Shown: positions 8,027 through 16,883 of the stretch, piece after piece
Numbering within the stretch: the first letter of the stretch is position 1
Layout: the number at the start of each line of letters is the position of its first letter
DNA from: a virus
IMG/VR virus record: IMGVR_UViG_3300023112_000048
Location: 1 to 36,415 of that record
DNA: 36,415 bases
Direction: 5' to 3' (one strand)
Position numbers and translations under genes: made by a program
The notes under the pieces: generated by a model
The model's database searches: none
What the model saw: only the letters and a program-made list of their open reading frames with translations
What the model was told of the DNA's origin: nothing

Positions 8027-9379
8027 ATGGCAACTTTAACAGACAAAGGAATAAAAGACGGAAGCACAATAGGTAATCCAAGTACAGGTAACTATTATAG
8101 ATTCATGGACAGCAATAATTCTAATTTACTAACTATTAGAAATGATGCAGGAACAGATACAACTTACGCTTCTGGAATTATACCTCTTTCAAACAGGATT
8201 ATAGTAACTCAAGCAAATAAAGATACTACTTTAGGCGGGACAATAGACAGCACTAAAGAATATTTTCTTGATGGAATTATTGACATGGGCGCAACAGAAA
8301 TAACCGTTCCTAGTGGTGGAATAAATATCAAAGGATATGACTTTAATGTCAGCGGTTTAACATCTAGCGAAAACAGTTACACAATGTTTACGGGTGCTAA
8401 TGCGGGAGATGTTCTTTTTTCTGATTTTAAAATAGAAGTAGACGGCACTTCGTCTAAAGTTTTAGACTTAACAAACGGAAGCGGATTTAACGCTTTTGAG
8501 ATAGCGAGAATAAACTTCAATAACTGTACTTCATTAGGAGAGTTAAACGGATACAGACAAGGCTTAGAAAGTGGAACGGGGCGATTTGGAGGTACTCCTA
8601 ACTTAATACTTTCGGGAACTTGGTCGGGTGGATATTTTACAGAAACTTCAATAATAAGAGGGTTAACAGATGGTGTTTACTCAATATATGAAGAGGGGAC
8701 TACTTTTACTATGGCTTCAAGATTTAGAACTAACCAAAATGTAGACCTTCCTGCTAATGCTTCTTTTATTGATTTTAGAAACACTAATTTTTTAAATCCC
8801 TCAACAGTTCAAATTCACGATGCTATAGTATCAAGAAACGGAGTATTTGATTCAGTTGATGCTAATATAATTCCGAACTTAACAAAAGGTGATTTAGCCA
8901 GTAGTTTTGTCGGCAACAAAGGAATTGCAAACACTTTCGAAGGAGGTTATACGTCTATCACTACAGAGGTACAAACTACTATTTCAACAGTAGGTACTTT
9001 TGTAGATTTGGCGGGAACATATACGGCTTCAAGTTTAGAACATTTTGACGCACCTGACAACGGAAGATTAAGACATTTAGGAGACACACCTGTAGAGTAT
9101 AAGGTTACATTTTATGGAATAATAGACAGTGGAGCAAATGATGAAATAGAGTTAAAAATAGTAGTTTGGGATAATAGCGCAAGTGTATTTGTAGATTATA
9201 AATCAACCATTAGAGTGGTTAACAACCTACAAGGCGGAAGAGATGTTGCTTTTTTTAACTTCGTAGATACCGTTATACTAAACACTAATGACTATGTTAA
9301 AATTCAAGTAGCAAACACCACAAGTACATCCAATGTAACCGCAGAATTAGATTCTGAATTTATAATTGAGCAAAGATAA
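8027..9379 (+). CDS. Putative tail fibre / receptor-binding protein with beta-helix
   Basis: This 450-residue protein has three parts. The N-terminal ~70 residues may attach to the baseplate. A central region (about 70-290) has short repeating beta strands such as EITVPSGGINIKGYDFNVSG that resemble a right-handed parallel beta-helix. The C-terminal ~120 residues (from TFVDLAGTYTASSLEHFD) look like a jelly-roll, with YKVTFYGIIDSGANDEIELK strands. Beta-helix plus jelly-roll is common in host-recognition spikes. It lies just downstream of the baseplate gene and upstream of the tape measure. Receptor or glycan specificity cannot be predicted; a depolymerase activity is possible but no catalytic triad is evident. 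Confidence 0.6.
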   Translation: MATLTDKGIKDGSTIGNPSTGNYYRFMDSNNSNLLTIRNDAGTDTTYASGIIPLSNRIIVTQANKDTTLGGTIDSTKEYFLDGIIDMGATEITVPSGGINIKGYDFNVSGLTSSENSYTMFTGANAGDVLFSDFKIEVDGTSSKVLDLTNGSGFNAFEIARINFNNCTSLGELNGYRQGLESGTGRFGGTPNLILSGTWSGGYFTETSIIRGLTDGVYSIYEEGTTFTMASRFRTNQNVDLPANASFIDFRNTNFLNPSTVQIHDAIVSRNGVFDSVDANIIPNLTKGDLASSFVGNKGIANTFEGGYTSITTEVQTTISTVGTFVDLAGTYTASSLEHFDAPDNGRLRHLGDTPVEYKVTFYGIIDSGANDEIELKIVVWDNSASVFVDYKSTIRVVNNLQGGRDVAFFNFVDTVILNTNDYVKIQVANTTSTSNVTAELDSEFIIEQR

Positions 9380-9388
9380 TATAAAGAT

Positions 9389-11410
9389 ATGGCAAAGGAG
9401 ATAGCAATACAGATGAACATTGACACCCGTTCAGCAGAGGACGGGGTTAAAAGAGTTAATGAAGGATTAAAGCAGACGGATAAGGAGTTAAACAATATGT
9501 CTGATAAGGATATTGCGTTGACTAATAAACTTAAAGCGTTAGATGCAGAGGTTGAAAGCGGTACTCTATCAATGCGTCAAATGTCTAAATCAATCATGGA
9601 GTATCAATCTGTCGCATTAGCAGCAGGTAGAGAATCCCCCGTAGGTAAGCAAGCACTAGCACAAGCAGCAGACTTACAAGATAAGATGGTGGATTTACGT
9701 AATGAGACTACCAGACTTGCACACGATGGAGCAAATATGCAAGCAGCAATGCAACTCGGTGGAGGAATTGTAGCAGGTTACGGAGCGTTTCAAGGTGTTA
9801 CGGCTATGATGGGCGTAGAGAATGAGAAGTTAAAAGAAACCTTTATCAAACTACAAGCAGCACAAACTGCTCTAGTATCAATTGAACAGATTAGAACGGT
9901 GCTAGAAAAGGAATCCTTCTTAATGATTAAAGGTAAGGTTCTTTGGACTAAGGCTGAAACATTAGCAACGGGATTACTAAGTAGAGCAAAGGTAGCAGAT
10001 GCAACTGCAACAGCAGGAGCAACACTAGCAACTAAAGCATTTACTGCTGCTTTAATAGCAACTGGTATAGGTGCTATTGTGGTCGCCATAGGTTTACTTA
10101 TCGCAAACTTTGATGCTGTAACTACCGCTGTAAAAAAAGCTGTTGATTGGTTTAAGAATTTAGGGGAAGGTGTAAAATTAGTAATTTCTATTATATTCCC
10201 TTTCATTGGTTTAATAAGGCTAGTTAATGCTGCGTTAATAGAAATGGGTGTTATTGAAAGCGATGCAGCAGAAACAAGTAGAAAGGCGAGTGAGAAGAAA
10301 GCAGAAGCAGCAAGGAAAGCAGCAAAAGAGTATATTGAAGCAATAAAAGCAGAAGAAAAAGCACTTAAAGAAGCGACCGATGCAAAGGTTAAAGAGATAG
10401 ATTTTGAGATAGCCAAAAGAAATGCAGCAGGTAAAGATGTTTCTGATCTCGAGAGAGAGAAGATTAAACTACTAATTGAGTCAACACAAAAGGAAATTGA
10501 CTTAGCCAACAAAAGAAACGAAAGTAGGATTAAAGAGATTCAACTTATCGCTAAGATGGACAACTATGTAGGAGACTTAGCAAAGGAAAGGTTAAAGGAA
10601 ATTGAAGCAGAAGGATTAGCACTAGAGACTTCGTTAACTGGTTACACTCAGCAACTAGAAATCTTTGAAATCAAGCAGACTAAAATAAGAAGAGATGCAG
10701 CAGCAAAGAATAAGAAGTTTGCGGAAGAGGAATTTATAGAAGAGTATGAAAGAAGAGCAGCAAATAACATAGCCTTTGAAGAGCAAGAAATAGCATCAAC
10801 TAATAAGACTAATGAAGAACTATTAAAAATCTATCAAGACAATCAAGAGAAGATTAAGAAGCAAAGAGAGCAAGACTTAAAAGATGAGTTAAATGCAAAC
10901 TTAGCCAAGATAGATGCAGTAGAAAACTATGCTAATGCAGCAAGCGATATAACAGGTTCACTATTTGAAGTCACTAACAACTTAGGGAAGAAAGGAGAAG
11001 CAGCAGAAGAGAAAAGAGCAAAGAGACAATTCGGAGTTGAAAAGTTATTAGGTATTACAGAAGCAGCAATTAACACGGCTAAAGGGATTGTTAAATATAC
11101 AGCAAGTGGTAACTTACCAATGGTCGGAGTAATGGCAGCAACGGGAGCAGCACAAATAGCAGCAATAGCAAGTAAGAAGTTTCAGCCAGGAGGTGGAGGT
11201 GGTGGTTCAGCAAGTTCTGCTACAAGTTCAATCACTTCGGGTTCTGTGTCAAGTTCAAGCGGTGGTGTTGAAGGTAGCGGAGGAACGCAAACAACCAACA
11301 CAGAAGACTTAACTAATGATGGCGGAGGTATGCAAACGGTGTTAGTATTAGATAGCCTTACTAAAGTACAGAACAAACAAAATAAGATTGACGCATTGAG
11401 CAGTATATAA
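9389..11410 (+). CDS. Tape measure protein
   Basis: The 673-residue protein combines features of tape measures: a helical N-terminus, a hydrophobic central block (about residues 205-280, including ALIATGIGAIVVAIGLLIAN), long Ala/Glu/Lys-rich coiled coils (about 290-510), and a Gly/Ser-rich C-terminus beginning PGGGGGGSASS. It spans the tail lumen, sets tail length and is chaperoned by the frameshift protein. By the usual relation of about 1.5 angstroms per residue, 673 residues would correspond to a tail near 100 nm, which is an estimate. The gene ends 29 bases before a strong terminator, so it closes the tail transcription unit. Confidence 0.88.
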   Translation: MAKEIAIQMNIDTRSAEDGVKRVNEGLKQTDKELNNMSDKDIALTNKLKALDAEVESGTLSMRQMSKSIMEYQSVALAAGRESPVGKQALAQAADLQDKMVDLRNETTRLAHDGANMQAAMQLGGGIVAGYGAFQGVTAMMGVENEKLKETFIKLQAAQTALVSIEQIRTVLEKESFLMIKGKVLWTKAETLATGLLSRAKVADATATAGATLATKAFTAALIATGIGAIVVAIGLLIANFDAVTTAVKKAVDWFKNLGEGVKLVISIIFPFIGLIRLVNAALIEMGVIESDAAETSRKASEKKAEAARKAAKEYIEAIKAEEKALKEATDAKVKEIDFEIAKRNAAGKDVSDLEREKIKLLIESTQKEIDLANKRNESRIKEIQLIAKMDNYVGDLAKERLKEIEAEGLALETSLTGYTQQLEIFEIKQTKIRRDAAAKNKKFAEEEFIEEYERRAANNIAFEEQEIASTNKTNEELLKIYQDNQEKIKKQREQDLKDELNANLAKIDAVENYANAASDITGSLFEVTNNLGKKGEAAEEKRAKRQFGVEKLLGITEAAINTAKGIVKYTASGNLPMVGVMAATGAAQIAAIASKKFQPGGGGGGSASSATSSITSGSVSSSSGGVEGSGGTQTTNTEDLTNDGGGMQTVLVLDSLTKVQNKQNKIDALSSI

Positions 11411-11439
11411 ACCAAAAAAAAAGGAGGGCGGTAAATCTA

Positions 11440-11473
11440 AAAAGCCTACTTAGTTAATTCTAGGTAGGCTTTT
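11440..11473 (+). terminator. Rho-independent terminator after the tape measure gene
   Basis: A perfect 10-bp inverted repeat pairs AAAAGCCTAC (11440-11449) with GTAGGCTTTT (11464-11473). The 14-base loop can extend the stem by about four pairs, one of them G-U. The descending arm ends in TTTT. It separates the tail genes from the protease/capsid genes. Because the arms are A- and T-rich it may also work in reverse. Confidence 0.8.
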
Positions 11474-11513
11474 GTCATAATACCCTTTTTTAACGGTAAC
11501 ACGTTATAGTAGT

Positions 11514-12581
11514 ATGAAGTTACCAATATACAAAGCAATTCTAGCAGATGATGACGAAGGCATGGACTTCAACTCTTGGGTTGATGCACCTGCACACAGC
11601 AAGGCTTTTGAATTATTCGGTAAGAACGACAAAAAGAAACACACCTTTTTCGATAACGAGAGAATGATTGTTAGCGGTGTTGCTATTGCTACTGATACAC
11701 CTATTTATAGAAACAGCCCAGAAATGGGAGAGTTTTACGTTTACTTCGATAAAGAGCAGACTTACAAGATTGCTAAGCGAATGATGAAAAGCAACTTCTT
11801 ACACAATGTAAATAAGATGCATGACGGGGATGACGTAGTAGACAAGTCAAAGGTTACTTTAGTAGAGTCTTACTTCATTGATTATGATCGTGGCGTAACA
11901 CCTCCAAAGTCTATGGAGAATCAAAACCTTAAAGACGGTACTTGGATAATCTCATATCAAATAGAAGATAAAGAGACTTGGACAGAATTAAAAAGCGGTA
12001 AGTTCTCAGGCTTTTCAATCGAGGTTTGGATGAGTATCACTAAAACGAATTTTAAAAATCAAAACAAAAATAAAATGAGTAAAACGAAACAAAGTTTCAA
12101 GGACTATATCAAAGCGTTCTTTAACGAGAATGAAGTTGAAGCAACTCCTATTGAAACAAAACTAGCAGAAGCGGTTACTACTGACGGTGTGACTATCTCT
12201 TGGGATGGAGACATGGCAGAAGGTACTGAGGTATTTATGATTGACGAAGAAGGCAACAAGATACTTGCACCAGAAGGAGCGCACACCTACACTAATGAAG
12301 ACGGCAAAGAAGTAGTTATTACTATTGATGCTAACGGAATGGTAGCCACTTACGAAGAGATTGAGGTAATGGCAGACGAACCTAAAGAAGAGGAAGAGGA
12401 CGAAGCAGTAGAAGCGATGGAAGAACTAGCGAAAGAAAACGCTGAACTTAAAAAGCAAAACGAAGACTTCTCTAAACAAATCGAAACTTTAACAAAGGAA
12501 CTAGACAAAGAGCCTAGCAAACCTGCACCAACAAATACAAAGAAAACATTTAACCTAACTGAATACCTTAAAAACAAATAA
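11514..12581 (+). CDS. XkdF-like prohead serine protease fused to scaffold
   Basis: The 355-residue protein has two parts. Residues 1-175 resemble the phage serine protease XkdF family: RMIVSGVAIATDTPIYR strands, a candidate catalytic His103 (KMHD), Ser119 (LVESYFID) and the GFSIEVW strand. Residues 188-355 are acidic and helical (DEPKEEEEDE, then ELAKENAELKKQNED) like a scaffolding domain, ending in basic/hydrophobic FNLTEYLKNK. A Met at 188 preceded by an A-rich leader suggests separate production of the scaffold. The protein should assemble inside the procapsid and mature it by cleavage. It directly precedes the capsid gene. The catalytic residues are my reading, not verified. Confidence 0.8.
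   Translation: MKLPIYKAILADDDEGMDFNSWVDAPAHSKAFELFGKNDKKKHTFFDNERMIVSGVAIATDTPIYRNSPEMGEFYVYFDKEQTYKIAKRMMKSNFLHNVNKMHDGDDVVDKSKVTLVESYFIDYDRGVTPPKSMENQNLKDGTWIISYQIEDKETWTELKSGKFSGFSIEVWMSITKTNFKNQNKNKMSKTKQSFKDYIKAFFNENEVEATPIETKLAEAVTTDGVTISWDGDMAEGTEVFMIDEEGNKILAPEGAHTYTNEDGKEVVITIDANGMVATYEEIEVMADEPKEEEEDEAVEAMEELAKENAELKKQNEDFSKQIETLTKELDKEPSKPAPTNTKKTFNLTEYLKNK
12075..12581 (+). CDS. Nested in-frame scaffold protein (internal start)
   Basis: An in-frame ATG at codon 188 of the protease gene is preceded by caaaacaaaaataaa, nearly the same A-rich leader as the capsid gene start (caaataaa-ATGAGCAAAA). It would produce a 168-residue scaffold with the acidic coiled-coil region but no protease. 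Phage lambda C/Nu3 uses the same arrangement. The A-rich leader could also simply be the Asn/Lys linker of the fusion protein. Confidence 0.5.
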   Translation: MSKTKQSFKDYIKAFFNENEVEATPIETKLAEAVTTDGVTISWDGDMAEGTEVFMIDEEGNKILAPEGAHTYTNEDGKEVVITIDANGMVATYEEIEVMADEPKEEEEDEAVEAMEELAKENAELKKQNEDFSKQIETLTKELDKEPSKPAPTNTKKTFNLTEYLKNK

Positions 12582-12582
12582 A

Positions 12583-13569
12583 ATGAGCAAAAGACAATTT
12601 AAAAAAGCAATAAAAGAAAAATTCGGTTACGATGTGGCTGATGCATCTACTTATGTAAACATGGAGTCTACGGAATTGATTCCTCAATTGATTGAAGCAT
12701 CTGACTTCTTATCAAAAGTAACTATTGACCAAGAGTGTACTAAGAACACAACTAAGAAAATCAAAATCTTTGACGTGACTATGGATATCGAAGCACTTTC
12801 TGCTTGTGATGTTTCTGATTCTGGTGGTGCTATTGACTTCTCAGAGGTTAACTTAACACCTGCGTTAGTTGGTTCTAATGACTTCTACTGTAATGATGAC
12901 TTAAATGCTAAATGGACAGCGTTATTATTGGCTAAAGGTGCTAAAGCAGGACTAGAAGAGTTACCAGCATCTCAACAAGTTACAGCGGTTTACGCAATGT
13001 TACTTAAAAAGAGAGTTGAAGATAAGATTTGGTTAGCAGATACTGATGCAGTTTCTCCAACTTTGAATATGTTTGACGGTTTACTTAAGCAATTTAAGAA
13101 CGACCCTAATATCCCTGCATACGGAGACGGAACAGCGGTTAGTGCGTCTAATGCTTTGAGCATCTTTAAAGGTGTTGCAAGAACAGTATCTTCTAAAGTA
13201 TATGATAACGATATTGCTTTTGATATTAGATGTTCTCAAGTTGATTTTGAGTTCTTAATTGACAATATCTTAAATGATAACAACTACTCTTATACTGCAC
13301 AAGTAGAAGGAGAAGGAAACGCAAGAAGTATTAACATACCTGGTACTTCTGTAAGAGCGGTAATCCAAAGACAATTGTCTACGGGGGAAATTTACGCTGT
13401 ACCTTACCAATATATTGCAGTAGGAACTGATGCAAGTTCTGATTTAGATGCTATCGACTCTCACTTTTCTGAGGAAACTTTGAAGTTGAGAATTTCTACT
13501 AGAATGTTCTTAGACGTTGCTTACGCAAGACCTGAGTATTTTGCTAAGTATGAAGAAGTAGCATCATAA
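12583..13569 (+). CDS. Major capsid protein
   Basis: A 328-residue protein directly follows the protease/scaffold gene, the expected place for the capsid subunit. It starts MSKRQFKKAIKEKFGYDV, has a mid-length of mixed helix and strand, and ends with a strand-rich P-domain-like segment including LKLRISTRMFLDVAYARPEY, a phrase typical of capsids from Bacteroidetes phages. Codon choice appears even and efficient. The basic N-terminal helix may interact with the scaffold or be cleaved during maturation. A 26-base gap separates it from the tail-tube candidate, and a terminator follows that gene, so both may be transcribed in high amounts. Confidence 0.8.
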   Translation: MSKRQFKKAIKEKFGYDVADASTYVNMESTELIPQLIEASDFLSKVTIDQECTKNTTKKIKIFDVTMDIEALSACDVSDSGGAIDFSEVNLTPALVGSNDFYCNDDLNAKWTALLLAKGAKAGLEELPASQQVTAVYAMLLKKRVEDKIWLADTDAVSPTLNMFDGLLKQFKNDPNIPAYGDGTAVSASNALSIFKGVARTVSSKVYDNDIAFDIRCSQVDFEFLIDNILNDNNYSYTAQVEGEGNARSINIPGTSVRAVIQRQLSTGEIYAVPYQYIAVGTDASSDLDAIDSHFSEETLKLRISTRMFLDVAYARPEYFAKYEEVAS

Positions 13570-13595
13570 TTACTAACACTTAAAACTTAAACAAT

Positions 13596-14108
13596 ATGAG
13601 TTGTGAAATTTTAAGCGGATATACTAAAGCCTCCTGCGCAAGTGTGGGAGGTTATAAGTCCGTTACATTTATACCGCATAGCGGAATAGAATTAACCGTT
13701 GTATCTAATTTAGTAGATAGTTACACGCAAACTTTAGATGCTTTTAAATTCACTCCTGATGTAGCGAGTGGAATGGCAGACGAGAATGCTACGGGTTCAA
13801 GAGAAAATAATACAAACATCTACGAGCAGAATGTAATGATTATGCTTAAAGATAATAGTACTGACACAATCCAAAAAAGGGATGCACTTTGTACAGGTTA
13901 TTGGATGGCTATTGTAGAAGATAACAACGGACTTTTCAGAGTCTATGGTTGGAAGAATGGACTGTTTAACGGTTCGTCTACTACTACAACAGGTCAAGCA
14001 TTAGCAGACATGGCAGGAAGTACTATTAATATTGCAAGTACTGAACAAGTATCTGCACCTTTTATTTCAGCGGTTGATGCTGCTGCAATAGTTAGTTACG
14101 TATCTTAA
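13596..14108 (+). CDS. Major tail (tube) protein candidate
   Basis: This 170-residue beta-rich protein (GGYKSVTFIPHSGIELTVVS, YEQNVMIMLKDNSTD, FRVYGWKNGLF) fits the single-domain tail tube fold. It follows the capsid gene with its own A-rich leader and is closed by a G5/C5 terminator hairpin, consistent with abundant expression. Its C-terminus (STEQVSAPFISAVDAAAIVSYV) is small-residue-rich. The order capsid then tube then portal is unusual but its composition does not fit a head decoration protein better. That role remains the main alternative. Confidence 0.55.
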   Translation: MSCEILSGYTKASCASVGGYKSVTFIPHSGIELTVVSNLVDSYTQTLDAFKFTPDVASGMADENATGSRENNTNIYEQNVMIMLKDNSTDTIQKRDALCTGYWMAIVEDNNGLFRVYGWKNGLFNGSSTTTTGQALADMAGSTINIASTEQVSAPFISAVDAAAIVSYVS

Positions 14109-14114
14109 AAAAAT

Positions 14115-14134
14115 AGGGGGGTGTGATTCCCCCT
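14115..14134 (+). terminator. G5/C5 hairpin terminator after the tail tube candidate
   Basis: AGGGGG (14115-14120) pairs with CCCCCT (14129-14134) around an eight-base loop, followed by TTATTA. The stem is short but very GC-rich for this genome. The T tract is weak, so it may attenuate rather than stop transcription, letting some message reach the portal genes. It also argues against a GTG start at 14123, which falls in the loop. Confidence 0.65.
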
Positions 14135-14143
14135 TTATTACTT

Positions 14144-14443
14144 ATGTTATATTCAAATCTTAATGATTCAAACCGCTTATGTGTTGAGGCTAATGAACTT
14201 AATACGAGCGGTTTTTATTTATGGCGTGTAGTCAACGAACAAACAAAAGTTGAAGTAGTTGAGTACTTAACTTACACGGATATTTCTACTAGATTTGTAG
14301 AGTTTGATGTAACACTACCTACGGACTTGAATATAACAGCAGCAGGAGACTATACTTATTATATTTATAATGGGGATAATATTGATACTGATTACAATAA
14401 TTTCACTATCTTAGAGGTAGGTAAAATGAGAATAGATGAGTAA
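14144..14443 (+). CDS. Small beta-rich structural protein candidate (99 aa)
   Basis: Translation from ATG 14144 gives 99 residues: MLYSNLNDSNRLCVEANELN, then a predicted all-beta domain (RFVEFDVTLPTDLNITAAGD, YTYYIYNGDNID). The longer frame from a GTG at 14123 would start inside a terminator hairpin and is less likely. Its stop overlaps the portal ATG by 8 bases, so the two are coupled. Location between tube and portal suggests a virion component such as a head decoration or minor tail protein. No family was recognised with certainty. Confidence 0.6.
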   Translation: MLYSNLNDSNRLCVEANELNTSGFYLWRVVNEQTKVEVVEYLTYTDISTRFVEFDVTLPTDLNITAAGDYTYYIYNGDNIDTDYNNFTILEVGKMRIDE

Positions 14444-16256
14444 GAAGAAAAACCAAACGATGTTTAACTTTGGTAAGACATATACAGTGCCTTTAGCAAT
14501 AGAGGAAGAGGACAACGGTAAGAATATTATTACATGGGGTAAAGACAATTTATACCCTCAATGGGCTAACTATTTATTCTATCATTGTGCAGTACACCAA
14601 GGTATTATTAAAGGTAAAGTATTCTATACTATTTCGGGAGGTCTTAAAGAAACGACTAACAATAAAGATTTATTAAAGTTAGTTAATCCTATCTTACATG
14701 GAATTGATCTAAACCTAGAATTAGGAGATTGCTACTATGTAAAATGTAGATTATCAGCAGATAAAACTAAGATTGAAAAGGTGTCACACATTCCTTACGA
14801 ATGGGTTCGTGTTACCCAAAACGGAAACTTTAGAGTGAGTCAAGATTGGACAGACACAACAGTAGACATAATGGACTACTACTCTTATAAGAATAAGTCA
14901 GATGATGACTTAACTTTTATATATCAGTACAAGGTAGAGCCTATGCAGATGCTAGTAGAATTAGATAGTAAAAAAGTAACTTACAACTACTATCCAACAC
15001 TTCCTTATTCTGGTGCTATTAAATCAATACTAACTGATATTGAGATAACTAATTACACGCTTTCAGAGGTGGTTAATAACTTTAGTTTAGGTACTTTATT
15101 ACAACTCAATAACGGAGAGCCTAAAAAGTTAAGTGATAGAGAAGATTTAGAAGATAGAATTTTAGAGACTGCTACGGGTTCAGATAATGCAGGCGGTGTG
15201 TTTATTACTTTTGGAGATGGTAAGGAAACAGAGCCAACAGTAGCACACTTAAACGGCAACCAATTACACGAGCGTTATGTAACATTGAGTGAGGATGTGA
15301 GAACAAATATGTTAAGAGGTCACAGCGCACAAAGTGGAGAGTTGTTTGGGTTTCAAAAAGAAGGTTCATTCAATGCTGAAACATTAGATTGGTCGTATTG
15401 GATATTTAAAGAGAATTATGTTAAGGTAAGGCAAAAGCAGTTACTAGACTTTGTTAATTTCTTATCCAAGTTTAACGGTGTTAATGAAGTTCAAGAGTTT
15501 AACGAAGTTAGTTTACTAGGTCAAAATGAATCTACTAACGTGGTAGGAGATAGACTTAATAATATGTCTCCTTTATTGGCTAATTCTGTAATATCTAATC
15601 TAACTATAAACGAGATTAGAAATATAGCAGGACTGTCTAGTATAGAAGGTGGAGATAGCGTAGCAAAAGCGGCTACATTTTCTAAGCAAGAAACATCTGA
15701 TAAGGTTATTTCAGAGTTTATGAAATACGGAACACCTAAAGATAAAGTAGAGTTCTTAGCAAGTGAGCCGTTGAGTGATGAGCCTTTTAAAAGCGTGTTT
15801 GCTACATTACCAAGTAAACAAATACAAGTATTAAACCTAATTATAGCAGGGGAGAGTTTTGATTCTATACACCAATCTACAAAGATTAACCCTTTAGAGT
15901 TGAGTGGTATTTATAACAGACTTAGGCAAGGTGGTCACTTAGATAAAGATAGCAAAGTAACAAAGTCGGGAAAGTTAGCAGTCGTTCAGAGCGACATTAG
16001 CAAAATGAAGATAATGTACAGTTACGAGGTTAAGCCTGGTTACGGTGCAGAGGTCATTCCAGGTACTAGAGATTTTTGCAGAGATTTAATAGCGGTTAAT
16101 CGTGTTTACAGTAGAGATGATATTAAAAAAATCGGAGATGCTTTAGGTATGAAGGATGTATTTAGATACAGAGGTGGTTGGTATCACAACCCAGACACAG
16201 GAAAGAATGAGCCGTCATGTAGGCACGAGTGGAAACAAAACATAATATTTGAATAA
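14436..16256 (+). CDS. Portal protein with winged-helix-like and MuF-like C-terminal regions
   Basis: This 606-residue protein starts with a portal body (residues about 1-440), seen in the early ITWGKDNLYPQWANYLFY segment, common near the N-terminus of Bacteroidetes phage portals, and a long helical stem region. It then has an unusual segment, 461-524, reading like a winged helix (LPSKQIQVLNLIIAGESFDS, GIYNRLRQGGHLDKDSKVTK). The last 80 residues, with PGTRDFCRDLIAVNRVYS, RGGWY and CRHEW, match the C-terminus of MuF-type minor head proteins. It should form the dodecameric DNA channel and may carry the minor head function within the same chain. Confidence 0.78.
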   Translation: MSKKKNQTMFNFGKTYTVPLAIEEEDNGKNIITWGKDNLYPQWANYLFYHCAVHQGIIKGKVFYTISGGLKETTNNKDLLKLVNPILHGIDLNLELGDCYYVKCRLSADKTKIEKVSHIPYEWVRVTQNGNFRVSQDWTDTTVDIMDYYSYKNKSDDDLTFIYQYKVEPMQMLVELDSKKVTYNYYPTLPYSGAIKSILTDIEITNYTLSEVVNNFSLGTLLQLNNGEPKKLSDREDLEDRILETATGSDNAGGVFITFGDGKETEPTVAHLNGNQLHERYVTLSEDVRTNMLRGHSAQSGELFGFQKEGSFNAETLDWSYWIFKENYVKVRQKQLLDFVNFLSKFNGVNEVQEFNEVSLLGQNESTNVVGDRLNNMSPLLANSVISNLTINEIRNIAGLSSIEGGDSVAKAATFSKQETSDKVISEFMKYGTPKDKVEFLASEPLSDEPFKSVFATLPSKQIQVLNLIIAGESFDSIHQSTKINPLELSGIYNRLRQGGHLDKDSKVTKSGKLAVVQSDISKMKIMYSYEVKPGYGAEVIPGTRDFCRDLIAVNRVYSRDDIKKIGDALGMKDVFRYRGGWYHNPDTGKNEPSCRHEWKQNIIFE

Positions 16257-16768
16257 TGGCAGTATTTTTCGCAACAATAGACGACATAAAAGAGTATTCT
16301 TATATTCATAGCAACGTAGAGACAAGCGTTCTTACTACTTGCTTGATACGAGCGCAAGACACCTACTTGCAAAGTGCTTTAGGTGCTACTTTCTACGCTC
16401 ATTTAAAGGATGCAATAGAAGGAAGTACTACAACAGCAGCAGAGGACACTTTAATAAATGGTACTTTGTTAGATTATTTGCGTGTGGCTTGTGAGATTCA
16501 AACTACTACCTATGTAAATTGGGAGATTAGAAACAAATCTACGGGTATAGCAAACGATGAATACCAAACAGGTGCTAATTGGGACACGTTAGCGAAGTTA
16601 AAAGCAGATTTATACAAGCAAATGCAAACATATAAAGTGTTAATGGTAGACTTTATAGAGGACAATATAAGTGACTATCCGTTATATCAAGACAACTGTA
16701 ATGAAGTAGAGGACGGAGACAGTTATAGTTATGTATTTTCAGCAGTAAGACGAAGACAAAATGGCTAA
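16256..16768 (+). CDS. Head-tail connector (DUF6712-like)
   Basis: The 170-residue helical protein (TIDDIKEYSYIHSNVETSVL, then CLIRAQDTYLQSALGATFYA) matches a connector type found beside portals in Bacteroidetes phages. N-terminal helices bind the portal, and the C-terminal AVRRRQNG is basic. The ATG overlaps the portal stop by one base. It likely forms the adaptor ring between portal and neck. Family naming is from memory of conserved patterns; the adaptor role is well supported by order. Confidence 0.65.
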   Translation: MAVFFATIDDIKEYSYIHSNVETSVLTTCLIRAQDTYLQSALGATFYAHLKDAIEGSTTTAAEDTLINGTLLDYLRVACEIQTTTYVNWEIRNKSTGIANDEYQTGANWDTLAKLKADLYKQMQTYKVLMVDFIEDNISDYPLYQDNCNEVEDGDSYSYVFSAVRRRQNG

Positions 16769-16883
16769 TTATTCAAAGAAGACAAAAGCAAAACTAAAAG
16801 AAGCAGTTAAGAAGTATGAAACTGACAATAAAACAATTAATAAAGGAACTGCAAGACCTGACAGCAGCACACAATCAAGTTAA
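16761..16883 (+). CDS. Basic 40-aa protein overlapping connector and tail-terminator genes
   Basis: ATG at 16761 overlaps the connector stop by 8 bases and gives 40 residues, beginning MANYSKKTKAKLKEAVKKYE with a strongly basic helix and ending in polar residues. It overlaps the following gene by 68 bases in another frame. Either a true mini-gene bridges the 47-base gap, or it is chance. No function is suggested. Confidence 0.35.
   Translation: MANYSKKTKAKLKEAVKKYETDNKTINKGTARPDSSTQSS

Noticed and set aside
9790-10512. A 240-residue open frame on the minus strand within the tape measure gene
   Set aside because: It mirrors the Ala/Lys/Glu-rich coding of the tape measure, giving a low-complexity Ser/Ala/Ile sequence, and it has no leader or neighbours on that strand.
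14123-14143. A GTG start extending the 99-residue gene upstream
   Set aside because: The codons would lie in the loop and arm of the G5/C5 terminator hairpin and code for a peptide unlike the rest; ATG 14144 is better placed.
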